Assembly (NCBI GenBank): GCA_943138885.2
Contig: OW964567.2
Span: 34,562,154-34,626,153 of the forward strand
Direction of reading: 5' to 3'
Source: Tholera decimalis
Taxonomy: Eukaryota; Arthropoda; Insecta; Lepidoptera; Noctuidae
DNA: 64,000 nucleotides
Every line of letters begins with the position of its first letter. Within the stretch, counting starts at the first letter, position 1. The position numbers and the translations under genes were made by a program. Below are positions 1-10,400 of the stretch, one piece after another. The notes beneath the pieces are model-generated. The model was not told where the DNA came from. It was given only the letters and a program-made list of their open reading frames with translations, and did not search any database.

Positions 1-1068
1 ATGGCTTTCTTTTACAAAAGTGAACTGAACCGGACGACAATAAAAAGTTGAGCATGGTTTCGGGTTTGTCCATATAGTATTATCTCCATCTGTCAGTTTC
101 AGTGGCACCAAGGAGGTCATGAAAATGCTTGAATCATCATGCTCGCCGTCCATTTTCTGCTTGTATCGGCTTTGATTGGAAGCACCATCAAATCCCCACT
201 TCGATATCAGCTTTAACTGCTTATTTTCCACATTATCAGAAAGACTTTGAAGAATCCGCTTCACCGTGATGTCAAGTAAAGCTTGAAGTGTAATTCTAGC
301 TGATGAATCCGTAACTGATACTGATTGATTAGGAGGGTAGCATGCAAGCTTAGTTTGTTGCAGTTTATAGTAGGATGGGTAAATATCCTTAGCACCTTCC
401 CGAATGGCAGTCTCTCGCAACGTAATATATTGCCACTTTGAAAGCTTAAGTGAAAGAAGCAATCCAAGTGCTTTCTCTGGTGTAAATATTACTGTTTTCT
501 TAATGCTTTCCTTGATTTTAACGGCAGCTTCTGGATTTTTGATCATATAATTGATTACAGATGCGATATCTTCATAACCTTCTTCTTTTAAACGTGCTGC
601 AGCTGCATATGCCAATTCACAGGAATCCTCGCCTATGTGCTCACTAGATCTTCTCTTTTTCTGTTTGCTTCCCAGATCTTTGAATGGTTTTCGGGACCTT
701 TTTGTCATTGTTCCAACAGTCGATGATGTCGAAGGTTCTGGAGAGACTGAGCGTGCTCTTGGTATCTCATCAACAGTTGGTTCTTGATTTATTAAAGTTT
801 GCACGCAACTCGGCCAATCAATATTTGCTTGCAACCACTCTCCGTACGTATTTCTAAACTTATCAAAGAATCGTTTAGATTTCTGCCACCTGTTTAAAGC
901 AGCTCGCGTGAATCTCCGGCAAAAGTCTTTGAGAGTTACTTGATCTTCAGCAGAAAGGCAATCGCCTATGCGGGACACAATTGCACTAAACAATACTTCA
1001 TGATTAAATGAAGGACACTCACTTTTTAGAAGAACAAACAAATCTAAGTTGGTGATTAAACTTTCCAT
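1..1068 (-). CDS. Transib/RAG1-core-like transposase, N-terminal 356 residues (runs off the left edge)
   Basis: Reading the minus strand from an ATG at 1066-1068, the frame stays open for 356 codons to base 1 with no stop, so the C-terminus lies outside the window. An in-frame TAA lies shortly upstream of the ATG. The N-terminal 90 residues are Trp/Arg/Lys-rich (NRWQKSKRFFDKF). A Ser/Thr-rich basic linker follows (KRSRKPFKDLGSKQKKRRSS). The next segment reads LSKWQYITLRETA, then IYPSYYKLQQTKLACYP, then SKWGFDGAS, then TIWTNPKPCSTFYCRPVQF. That order resembles the region of Transib transposases and vertebrate RAG1 around the first catalytic Asp. The Asp of WGFDGAS (about residue 294, codon 187-189) is the candidate active-site residue, and the NPKPxSxxxCRP stretch resembles the EPKPNSELCCKP type of segment in RAG1. 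The remaining two acidic catalytic residues would be off-window. It could be a live transposase or a domesticated gene. Confidence is high for the open frame and moderate for the family. Confidence 0.65.
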   Translation of the reverse strand, partial: MESLITNLDLFVLLKSECPSFNHEVLFSAIVSRIGDCLSAEDQVTLKDFCRRFTRAALNRWQKSKRFFDKFRNTYGEWLQANIDWPSCVQTLINQEPTVDEIPRARSVSPEPSTSSTVGTMTKRSRKPFKDLGSKQKKRRSSEHIGEDSCELAYAAAARLKEEGYEDIASVINYMIKNPEAAVKIKESIKKTVIFTPEKALGLLLSLKLSKWQYITLRETAIREGAKDIYPSYYKLQQTKLACYPPNQSVSVTDSSARITLQALLDITVKRILQSLSDNVENKQLKLISKWGFDGASNQSRYKQKMDGEHDDSSIFMTSLVPLKLTDGDNTIWTNPKPCSTFYCRPVQFTFVKESH

Positions 1069-1220
1069 TCTAAGATTTTGTAGTCGCAAAGCAAATAGTT
1101 TTAGTGTTAGCAGTTACACGGTTGTGAACAATCTAAATTATGGAACAAAATTATAGCCCTTTTATTGTATAAAGTCAATAATTAGTTAACTACCCTCATT
1201 AAAGTTATAAAAGATATGAT

Positions 1221-1269
1221 AATGTTTTTGACGATTATAAATTTTTAATTTATAATCGTCAAAAACATT
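1221..1269. repeat. Near-perfect palindrome upstream of the RAG1-like ORF
   Basis: Two 23-base arms beginning AATGTTTTTGACGATTATAA are separated by a three-base TTT loop. It lies about 150 bp 5' of the minus-strand ATG at 1068. It may be an internal hairpin of a transposon end or a cruciform-forming AT-rich site. No TIR pair enclosing the ORF could be identified. Confidence 0.7.
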
Positions 1270-3600
1270 TCGTAGAACTCATAGTAGAACTAATCAACAT
1301 TAGCAAATCACATTAGCTCACTAATTATAAAAAGGTGAATGCAGTTCTTAGTTGGTATTGTTGCGAGATATTTCAAATCATTTAATTAATCACTTAATAG
1401 GCTCATTAGAATCAGAAGACTACAACCATCATTCTAATTACTTAATTACTTGTCATCAGACTCATTAGATGACTACACAATATGTTATTTTGTATTTTGA
1501 ACGTATGCAAGGTTTTAAAATTCCTTTTGTGTCGATATTATTATGTGTCCGGTTATGTTGTAATCATACTTTTAGGGTATGATCAATTAACAATTTCATT
1601 CCCCTATCTTTCTAAAAGAAGCGACAGCATGGGCACTTTGACACTGATATTCAACTATTTGGTATTGTTGGAAATCTTACAAGATCAACAAGATACTACA
1701 CACCTCTGTCTAGTCCTTCAGGTCTATAGGGGTGATGCTATTTTATGTTAAGAGTTGTTAAAGCTCTGAATTCTTCAACTTAAACACTAAAAGGAACGTT
1801 TAATATGTAAAAATAAATAAAAATATTTTGACGATTTAAAAAAAAAAAAGGCATCTACAACCATTATGTAACGTATGTCAAAAAATCATAAATAATTAGT
1901 ACTAAAACCTCCTATAAGGATATTACGGTTATCGCTGCCGTTTCAGAGATATTTCGATTTTTCATACTAGCTCCATACAAAATTTTCGTAAAAAAATTAT
2001 AATTCCTTCGTTTTTGTGCAGAATCAATTCTGGTGTCATTTTTGTATATTGTTATAACAAATAGAAGTGATATCCGGCACAAAAACTGGCACTTGCAAAA
2101 TAAAATGCCTAAGTCTATGAAAGCCGTTTTTCAGCCCACCGTGCGTCGGCACAAAAGATAAATTGATAACTCTATTACTGGTACGTAGCGCTCAAAGTCG
2201 TTAAACGGTACGTGAACATTTAAGTATTATACTGGTTTTTCCTACACGTGTACTTTGCCTTTATAAAGTTTTTGTATACTATGCAAACTAATTTCAGTCA
2301 TAAAACCATCGTTTTAAGGATCAGGATGAAAAATAAATAAAAAGATATTTGCGATTTACAAAATTAAACAAAATATCAGTTCAATCGGTAGACTATAGAA
2401 TATAATTATTTTTTCTACAAATAAGTAAAACAATACCTACCCTAAGTACCAATGTTATATTCGAAAATCATTAATTTAATTATTTATTATTTTAAACAAA
2501 AATTACAGTTAATTTTTCAAATACCTATTTAATACTTATCAATCAAAACAGATACCTAGAAAGAAACAGCAGCCCAATAAATTAGAAAGATACCTAATGT
2601 AACGACCAAGCAAAGTGCAAACAGATATACTTATCTATCGCTCACTGTATTCTAAGATTGCTCATAATGATTCATTGGATCGAGTTGAGCGAAGCAAGCC
2701 ACGCTGAGCTGCGTGTTGCGTGCGCGAGTGTGAGCTACTGATACATATGGATACAAAGATATGAAAGAGTGATACATATCCCTGTGATCAAAAGATACAT
2801 TTCAATCTTTTCTTTTTAGTGATACATTTTGCCCATGTCTAGCGTTTAGTCTTGTGCCTGCTCGGTCATTTTGGAGATCGCACCCTACTAGTTCATTTCG
2901 GACAGTGAACTAGTTCATTCTATTCTAATAGCTCTATTCGGTCTTCGCTCTCGGCGCGGTGGTCCTTAATCACAGAGTACTTTCATATATATAGAAACCT
3001 TAACTCCTTAGAGCACAGCGCGGACCACAAAGCAAATACGCTCTTTAAGTAGGTACTATCAAAGACATCGTATTTATTTCTCGTTCGCACATTACGATCG
3101 CACGGTTTAGAATGTACGAGTACGAAAAGAGCTATTAGACCGCTTACAAGCCAGCGTTCGGAAACGGTTCTTTTAGGCAGTGCAAAGATTCGGCTCCTAT
3201 TCGTTCATCGTTCACGTACTACACAAGACTACTCGCGTTTGAGTACCATCTCACCTGGTGGTAAGTAATAAGGTCGAAGATGAAGCACCCTTACCTAGAA
3301 GAGTTAAGTTTTTACATGTTAAGACTAGAAAATATAGTCGTACTAAATAATAACAGCTGCATGGGTCGATCTTCAACGTTAAGCAACGCCTGCCGAGGTC
3401 GATATGTGGATAGGTGAGCATGTTAACACATCGAGATTCCCCCGTGCCTCGGAAAGCACACTAAGCCGTTGGTCCCGGCTCTCATTTGGACATCTTTGAC
3501 AGATTTGTATTTAGAAGCCAGAAAACCTAACACTGTTCTGGCCAATGTATTACGTGTTACCCAGGTTGTGGAGGTCAGATAGGCAGTCGCTTCACGGTGA
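1270..3600. other. AT-rich non-coding DNA with dispersed repeat fragments
   Basis: No convincing exon is seen. The short open frame at 1482-1751 has no recognisable domain. Around 3235-3310 and 3350-3520 there are fragments of dispersed lepidopteran repeats (GTTTGAGTACCATCTCACC type, and a block ending CATCTTTGACAG that recurs near 26290-26480). The missing 5' exons of the FAAH2-like gene were searched for here on the plus strand and not found. Confidence 0.4.
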
Positions 3601-3605
3601 AAACA

Positions 3606-4073
3606 GCTTCTGGCAATTTACAGTTGTCTGGCAATTTACAGTCGTCTGGAAATTTACAGTCGTCTGGCAATTTACAGTCGTCTGGCAATTTACAGTCGTC
3701 TGGCAATTTACAGCTGTCTGGCAATTTACATTCGTCTGGCAATTTACAGTCGTCTGGCAATTTATAGTCGTTTGGCAATTTACAGTCATCTGGAAATTTA
3801 CAGTCGTCTGGCAATTTACAGTCGTCTGGCAATTTACAGTCGTCTGGCAATTTACAGTCGTCTGGCAATTTACAGTCGTCTGGCAATTTACAGTCGTCTG
3901 GCAATTTACAGTCGTCTGGCAATTTACAGTCGTCTGGCAATTTACAGACGTCTGGCAATTTACAGTCGTCTGGCAATTTACAGTCATCTGGAAATTTACA
4001 GTCGTCTGGCAATTTACAGTCGTCTGGCAATTTACAGACGTCTGGCAGTTTACAGTCGTCTGGCATTTTGCTG
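3606..4073. repeat. 18-bp minisatellite, about 26 copies
   Basis: The unit GTCTGGCAATTTACAGTC repeats head to tail with occasional single-base variants (GGAAATTT for GGCAATTT, ACAGACGT, ACATTCGT). Because 18 is divisible by three and the unit contains no stop in several frames, the array creates long artificial open frames on both strands. It is not coding. It lies about 220 bp upstream of the first visible FAAH2-like exon, so it is probably in an intron. Confidence 0.95.
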
Positions 4074-4290
4074 AATTGAGCCTATTAGGCACAGCCGTGA
4101 GGCACGCGCAATGCTGTTTGTTTAATTTTTTGTTTTTTTTTATTTGTATTTATTTGGGTCAAATAAATTTATTTTCTTTCTTTCTTTGTTCTCTCCATGC
4201 TAAACATAAATACTCAGCTGCATCCAGTTAAAAGCCGTAACAGATCCCGATGAACGATAGAAAGTAGAGTATAGAATGTATCCTCTATAG

Positions 4291-4462
4291 GTGTCCCGTT
4301 CACTGCCAAGGAGAGTCACGCCGTGTCCGGCATGCTTCACACACTGGGCGTGCTGTGCCGCAGGTACGTGAGGGCGCACGAGGACGCCGAGTGCGTGCGC
4401 CTGTTGAGGGAGGCCGGAGCTATCCCCGTCGCCGTTACTAACGTGCCGGAGATTAATAAGTG
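4291..4462 (+). CDS. FAAH2: FAAH2-like, first visible exon (catalytic Lys)
   Basis: The acceptor is TCCTCTATAG before 4291 and the donor is GTAAGG after 4462. The exon enters after one base of a split codon and ends two bases into a Trp codon. It encodes VPFTAKESHAVSGMLHTLGV and, further on, REAGAIPVAVTNVPEINKW. The AKE lysine is the general base/acid of amidase-signature enzymes. AGAIPVAVTNVPE is the usual segment just before the serine-rich signature. Confidence 0.92.
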
Positions 4463-7400
4463 GTAAGGAAGTTTTATATATACTTATTTTTCGGATTGAT
4501 GAATCTTGAATGACTTCTCCCGCTCTGGGTGGAGCGGAAAAGAATTTCAGACTTCTACTAACTAAAAACTCACCCTGTTCCTTCAGCTGCCCTTGCGTTC
4601 CGGGGTCGCGCTATCTCGTAAACAAATATATACATACATAGAGCTAAAAAGCACATTTATATTCATACTAGTACTCACGCGGGGCTTCGCTCCCGTGGTT
4701 TCTATCACGGTAAAAACATAACTCTCCTTTTTTGCAGTCGCGTAAAAAGTAGCCTATAACCTTCCTCAAGCTTCAAGCTACTTCCATACCAAATTGCATC
4801 CAAATCCACCCAGTACTTTCGAAGATTAGCGCGTTCAAGCAAACAAACAAACAAACTTTTCCGCTTTATAATATTAGTATCTATACTAATATTATAAAGC
4901 GGAAAAGTTTGTTTGTTTGTTTGTTTGTTTGTTTGTTTGCTTGAACGCGCTAATCTTCGAAAGTACTGGGTGGATTTGGATGAAATTTGGTATGGAAGTA
5001 GCTTGAAGCTTGAGGAAGGTTATAGGCTACTTTTTATCCGACTTCAAAAAAGGAGAGTTATGTTTTTACCGTGATAGAATCCACGGGAGCGAAGCCCCGC
5101 GTGAGTACTAGTAGATTATAAAAATATATATAAAATTTCGTGGTAGAGATTGAGATTTACCCTGGAAAAACTTCTCACGCAAATGAAGCCGCGGGCAAAA
5201 GCTAGTTTTGAAAATGACGAGTTAGGTATTCATTATACCAAACGAAAATGAGCTGTATTGTGACCCAAGAATCATATTCTCCCAACTACTCAACGGTACT
5301 GAACTCTCGGTTAGCGAATCCGATTCGCACTTGCCGTTGTAGTAAACTACGGAATCGTACACTGCGCGTAGACTGACCTGGCCGGATTTTTTCTTTAGAC
5401 TTAACAGAAACATCCTAAAATTGTCCTAGGGGTGATTAAGGGTGGGCACGCCGCAATCGCGGTGATAAGTCCCCTATTTGAGGAGTGGCTGGAGAGATGC
5501 CACGGCGTCCTCACCTTCCGCTTGACGCAGGTGCTGACCGGACATGGTTGTTTCGGGAGGTACCTGTTTCGAATAAAGCGGGAGGACACGCCCGGGTGCC
5601 GTCATTGTGAGGACTACCCGGAGGACACGGTGGAGCACACGGTCGAGGTGTGCCCTGCTTGGGCGGAGCACCGCCGTGTCCTCGTGGAGGCGATCGGCGG
5701 CGGCGACCTCTAGCGCCCGACCCTGGTTCAGGCCATGGTGCCGCCTCCTTCTGCGAAGCAGTCGTGCTGGCGAAGTATCTTCCTAACGCCCCAGCCGCCG
5801 CGGGAGATGCCTCGGGCGTCGGAGATCACGAGCTGATCTTCGGCCACCGTAGACGCGAGTCTGCGGACGGCGAGCAGGGGCACCTAGCTCACCGTTCGGT
5901 AAGGACCAGACACGGGTCGGCGGCGCGCCATGTTCCGCGCGCGCCTCAAAGAGCAGTCAGCAGCATTGATGGGGCCCGATAGGGTCATTGCCTTACGGGG
6001 TTGCGGGAATTGTTCTAATGAGACACCGCGGCCTCGGAATGCAAGGTCAACAGAAGGAGGAGGAAGGAGGTTTTTAATTAGTAGAAGTCTGACACTCTCT
6101 TACACTCCACCCACGTCGTGATTTTTCCACCCAGAAGAAAAAGGGGTGATTAAGGGTATAAAGGGCATCAATAAACACATTACACTCAATTGCGTAGCAG
6201 TATTAACATTATGTTGATGGTGATTACAGGATGGAGAGTCGCAACTACGTGTTCGGTCAGACGTGCAACCCTCACCACACGGGGCGCACGGCGGGGGGCT
6301 CCAGCGGCGGCGAGGCAGCCCTGCAGGCCTCCATCGCGGTACCCATCTCCCTGTGTTAGTACCACCAACACTTTACCTAACAAATTCGCTCTTTGAACAA
6401 CATTTGAGGAGCTCTAGGGCTAAGTAAAAAGCCGTACAGTAGTACCCAAATGATGGTCTACCGATGTACCTGCGCAGAACATGAATTTTCAATTTTCGCA
6501 CCGCGCTTCGTTTCCTTTACCGCTATTGGTCGGCAGCTGCCGCCATGTTAGCGCGCGACGCGTGACGTGTGAGTGAGACGGAACTAACAGCTGCAATGTA
6601 TTATGAACCTTATAGTAGTGATCTAAGGTTGATTGTAAGTTTTAAGCGTTCTTTCGTTAATCTTCGGGGCCATAATGTACTAGCGACACTTTACCTACCT
6701 CGGTGGCTTACCTGCCTCGGTGGCCTAGTGACTGCAAGCGCAACTGCTGAGCAAGAAGTCTCGGGTTCGATTCCCGGGTCGGGCTGAAAGTGTTTATTTA
6801 TTTATTGATTTATTTACATGGGAGACCAACAGCTAAATAAATTAATCTAGAAACAATATGAATATTCGACAGCCAATTACAGGTCTCCACGTGTAGCTAC
6901 ATGTGAAGTTAAACAAAACTGTGAACGACATAGTACCGTCAACAGGAAAAGCGTATACGTAATATAATATTAATAACATTATAATATGTAAAAACCTAAA
7001 CACAAGTATATTAAAGTTATTGACTTTTTATTATTTATTTATTTATAAAAGGTAGTTTCACAGCTTGCAGGTACAGATGTCAAAACAGTTACTTAAAAGT
7101 TACGCCAATTATGAAGTACACAGATATTAGAGGTAGATTAAATATAAAGTAGACATGTCTGTTATTATAATTTACAGTATGTGTAAGTTTGGGTGATGTG
7201 TGTATGTATGAGTGTATCTTACTGGCACTACTAGTATGACTGAGCATCCTGTGTCTCCAAAAAGAAGATAATCCGGATCCTTGACCAAGGATACTGACTA
7301 TCTCCTTCTTAAGACGGTTTCGTGTGGTACAGAGGGGTTTCTGTCAGAAATTTCTTAATAGTAGTCGGAGTTTGGAAATTGGTGGTGTGATAACCCCCGT

Positions 7401-10400
7401 GCCATCGGACTAAGAACGTAAAGTAAATAATATCTCTTGCGCTGCTAGCTGGCTAATCGATTATGAGGACTAAAATACTTTTACATACTATACGGGCGGT
7501 TCGCAGGCCACGAGAATCCGCTTCTGAACCGCACTAGACAAAGTTTAATATAGAAGTTGAATGCTGCATACTACACTGCGCGGTTTCCCACCGCGGTTCA
7601 CAGGCGGGAGAAATACGACCGCCGCATGCAGCGACAAACTGCCGCTGATAACCGCCGCTTCAAACTACACGGGAGGTTTCCCGCTATTGCGTTATTCTGC
7701 ACGGGACATTGTGCGATACGAAGCGTTTTATTGTTGAAATACAAAATCGACCTGCTTTGTATGATTTGAAGTCCAAGGATTACGTCAATCGGGAATTAAA
7801 AGCGAAATTATGAATGGAGATAAGACAGGAAGTTGTGGCGATTACTTAACACTGGTTCCACCCAAACATTGCGCTTTACTTTTTAATAATTCTATTAACA
7901 ATACAGCTGCAAGCGCAGTTATCATTGGCGGATCGATGTTGGAATGAACAAAAGACAGCGATAAACCGCTTTCCGTGTAGTTTGATGATCTGCGGCAGCT
8001 TTGTCGACGGATTCCCGCGGCGGGAGAACCGCCCGTGTAGTATTAGCCTAACAAAGTCGAACATAAAAACATTTGAGGAGTTCGTGGTTAAGTAATAACA
8101 GCCCCAAGGGTTGATCTTTAAGGTGGTGAAACGTAGGATCACCAGATAGACCTCATAAGGACACCCTAAGCTTCCCTCAATGTGCCGAGTGGTTTTTGTA
8201 GGGAAAAAATCCTACACTCCTGAGTCGTATATATGAAAGACCGAGTGCTTTTGAAGGTTTCTCACCTATTGTTGTTGTGTTGATTGATGAAACCTTCGAT
8301 AAATAGAACTGCGTCCTTAGGCGAATTTTAGCCGTGCACAATTACATGGGAACAGGGGTAGGAAACTCACAAGTCTTCGTCGGTGACTTGAATCCCGTAG
8401 CCACTCCACTACACTGTTCAGGGGCGCCCCTTTAATTGCCACTTATCACTAACGTAGATTGATAAAGTAATAGTCTTCGTAGGTAGGAGTATGTTTGATA
8501 AAATGGGTTGATTATTAGAGCCGATAAAATGACCGCGCCATTTTGTTGAGTGATTAGTATCAGACTGACTTATGGTGAAGGTTTTGGATTGGAAGGAAGT
8601 GAATGAATTAGGGATGGGAAAGATTAGAATGAGGAAATGTGACTGTGCATAGACAATTTAGTATCTATTTATTTGTTTCATTTTGGTACTTTAACACCTT
8701 TTATCATGTGTTAAGCCTTTTCTCGACTATGTCAGGTCGACTTGTAGTCTATCCGGATTCAGCCGACCACTTAAATGTTTGAAATGGAGTGATTGTACAC
8801 AATCGATTGGTTTTACACGATGCCCCATGGCAAGGCTGGCGTCAGGGTTTGTAGCTTCTGACTACGGCCCGGGGAATCTAGATATTATGTTAAGATGGAC
8901 CCATCCGTGAACAGACCTTAGCAAGCGTTGCATAACCTTGAATATGTACCGTGCGGTTGTTTTCTCTCCTGTAACAACAAAAGTTACAAAGTGCCTTTAG
9001 TATGGCTATTATCATTTTTAGGTCGATTAATACATTTGATCATCAGCTTTAATGCCACCCGATTAGTAAAAACACTACATAGTATAAAACAAAGTCGCTT
9101 TCCTGTCTGTCTGTCCCTATGTATGCTTAGATCTTAAAAACTCCGCAACGGATTTTGATGCGGGTTTTTTTTTTCATAGATATAGTGATTCTTGAGGAAG
9201 GTTTTAGTGTATAATAAGTTAAGGTTTTGTGTAGATTGAATGAAATACGACGATTATACTTCAACATGTCGGAAAGAATTAAGCCTATCGGGAGCTTTAA
9301 TCAAAAACGCTGCCAAAACCTTTTGAGTTATAAAAATACAATATATGGCGGGATTGTTACTCTTTTATAGATCTACAAAAATACGCGATAGCATATGTCT
9401 ATCTCACAAGAATAACCCACAATAACAATTTTTTTCTTTTACAAATTTCATTAAAATGATGGCTCATATACGAATCTTTTTTTAACAGTACAGTATTACT
9501 CCTTATCCAATTAAATAGGTACGTCACATATGTTGAGTATTTAATGTAGATCAAAATTGCTTTTTACACTATATCAATAAAATGAATATCTTATGAGTTA
9601 TCGCCGATATATGAGTGTGGCAAACTACCGGACGAGAAATTGATTAAGCAAAATCATATATAAGCAAATATAACCTTTATTACCCGAGCGAAGCCGGGCC
9701 GGGTCGCTAGTATGTTTATAATAAAGATAAGCACTTAACACTAAGCTTAGGGAAAAGATAAGCAATGGTTATTCCTCACGTTACTTCATAAGAGTACATC
9801 ATTTACATACCTTTTACTTGAATACGAATGATCCAATTTTAGTACCTAATGATTTTTACACATACGTAAGAGATCTAATGTGGGAATTTCATTTTCTATA
9901 GAAAACTTAAAATCGTTCTTTCTTTTCCTCTAAAAAGTCTTTGCAAAAAATTCTTATCAAATTTCTTAGACCCTTCCTTTAAAAAAAGAAACCGAAAAGC
10001 CTGGTTGATGCTTCCCCCGACTCAAGTGCTGGCTATTATTTTGGCCAGAGGCTAAGCATTGCCATATAACGTAACAATGCCGATAGTCTACTGGGTACAT
10101 TACTAACATACTTTTAGTATGCTTTTTTTTTTCCGGGTGGTAAAATTATTGAATGACTTCTCCCGCTCTGAGTGGAGCGGAAGGAAGTGTCAGACTTCTA
10201 CTGACTAAAAACTCACCCTATTCCTTCAGCTGCCCTTAGGTTCCGGGGCCGCGGTATCTCGTTAGAACATTCCCGCAACCCCTGCACTTTTAGTATGCTG
10301 TATTTTTAGTTTGTGGTTTAGTTTATACAACGTGTAACTTAAATGGTATATACATATCAAGTGCACAGCTTCTTTGGATGATAACAAATGATATGGCAAG

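Noticed and set aside
3606..4073. CRISPR-like array
   Set aside because: The repeats are contiguous with no unique spacers, and the DNA is eukaryotic.
3545..4231. Long overlapping open frames on both strands with WQFTVV or KLPDDC repeats
   Set aside because: They are produced by an 18-bp tandem repeat without stops. Unit length divisible by three explains openness in all frames.
6339..6340. GTACCC as donor of the cis-Ser exon
   Set aside because: It leaves phase 0, which does not fit the next exon (needs one base) and removes five residues of the family spacing.
6706..6785. tRNA gene
   Set aside because: A and B boxes are present, but no closed cloverleaf or anticodon arm could be drawn. 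It fits a SINE head.
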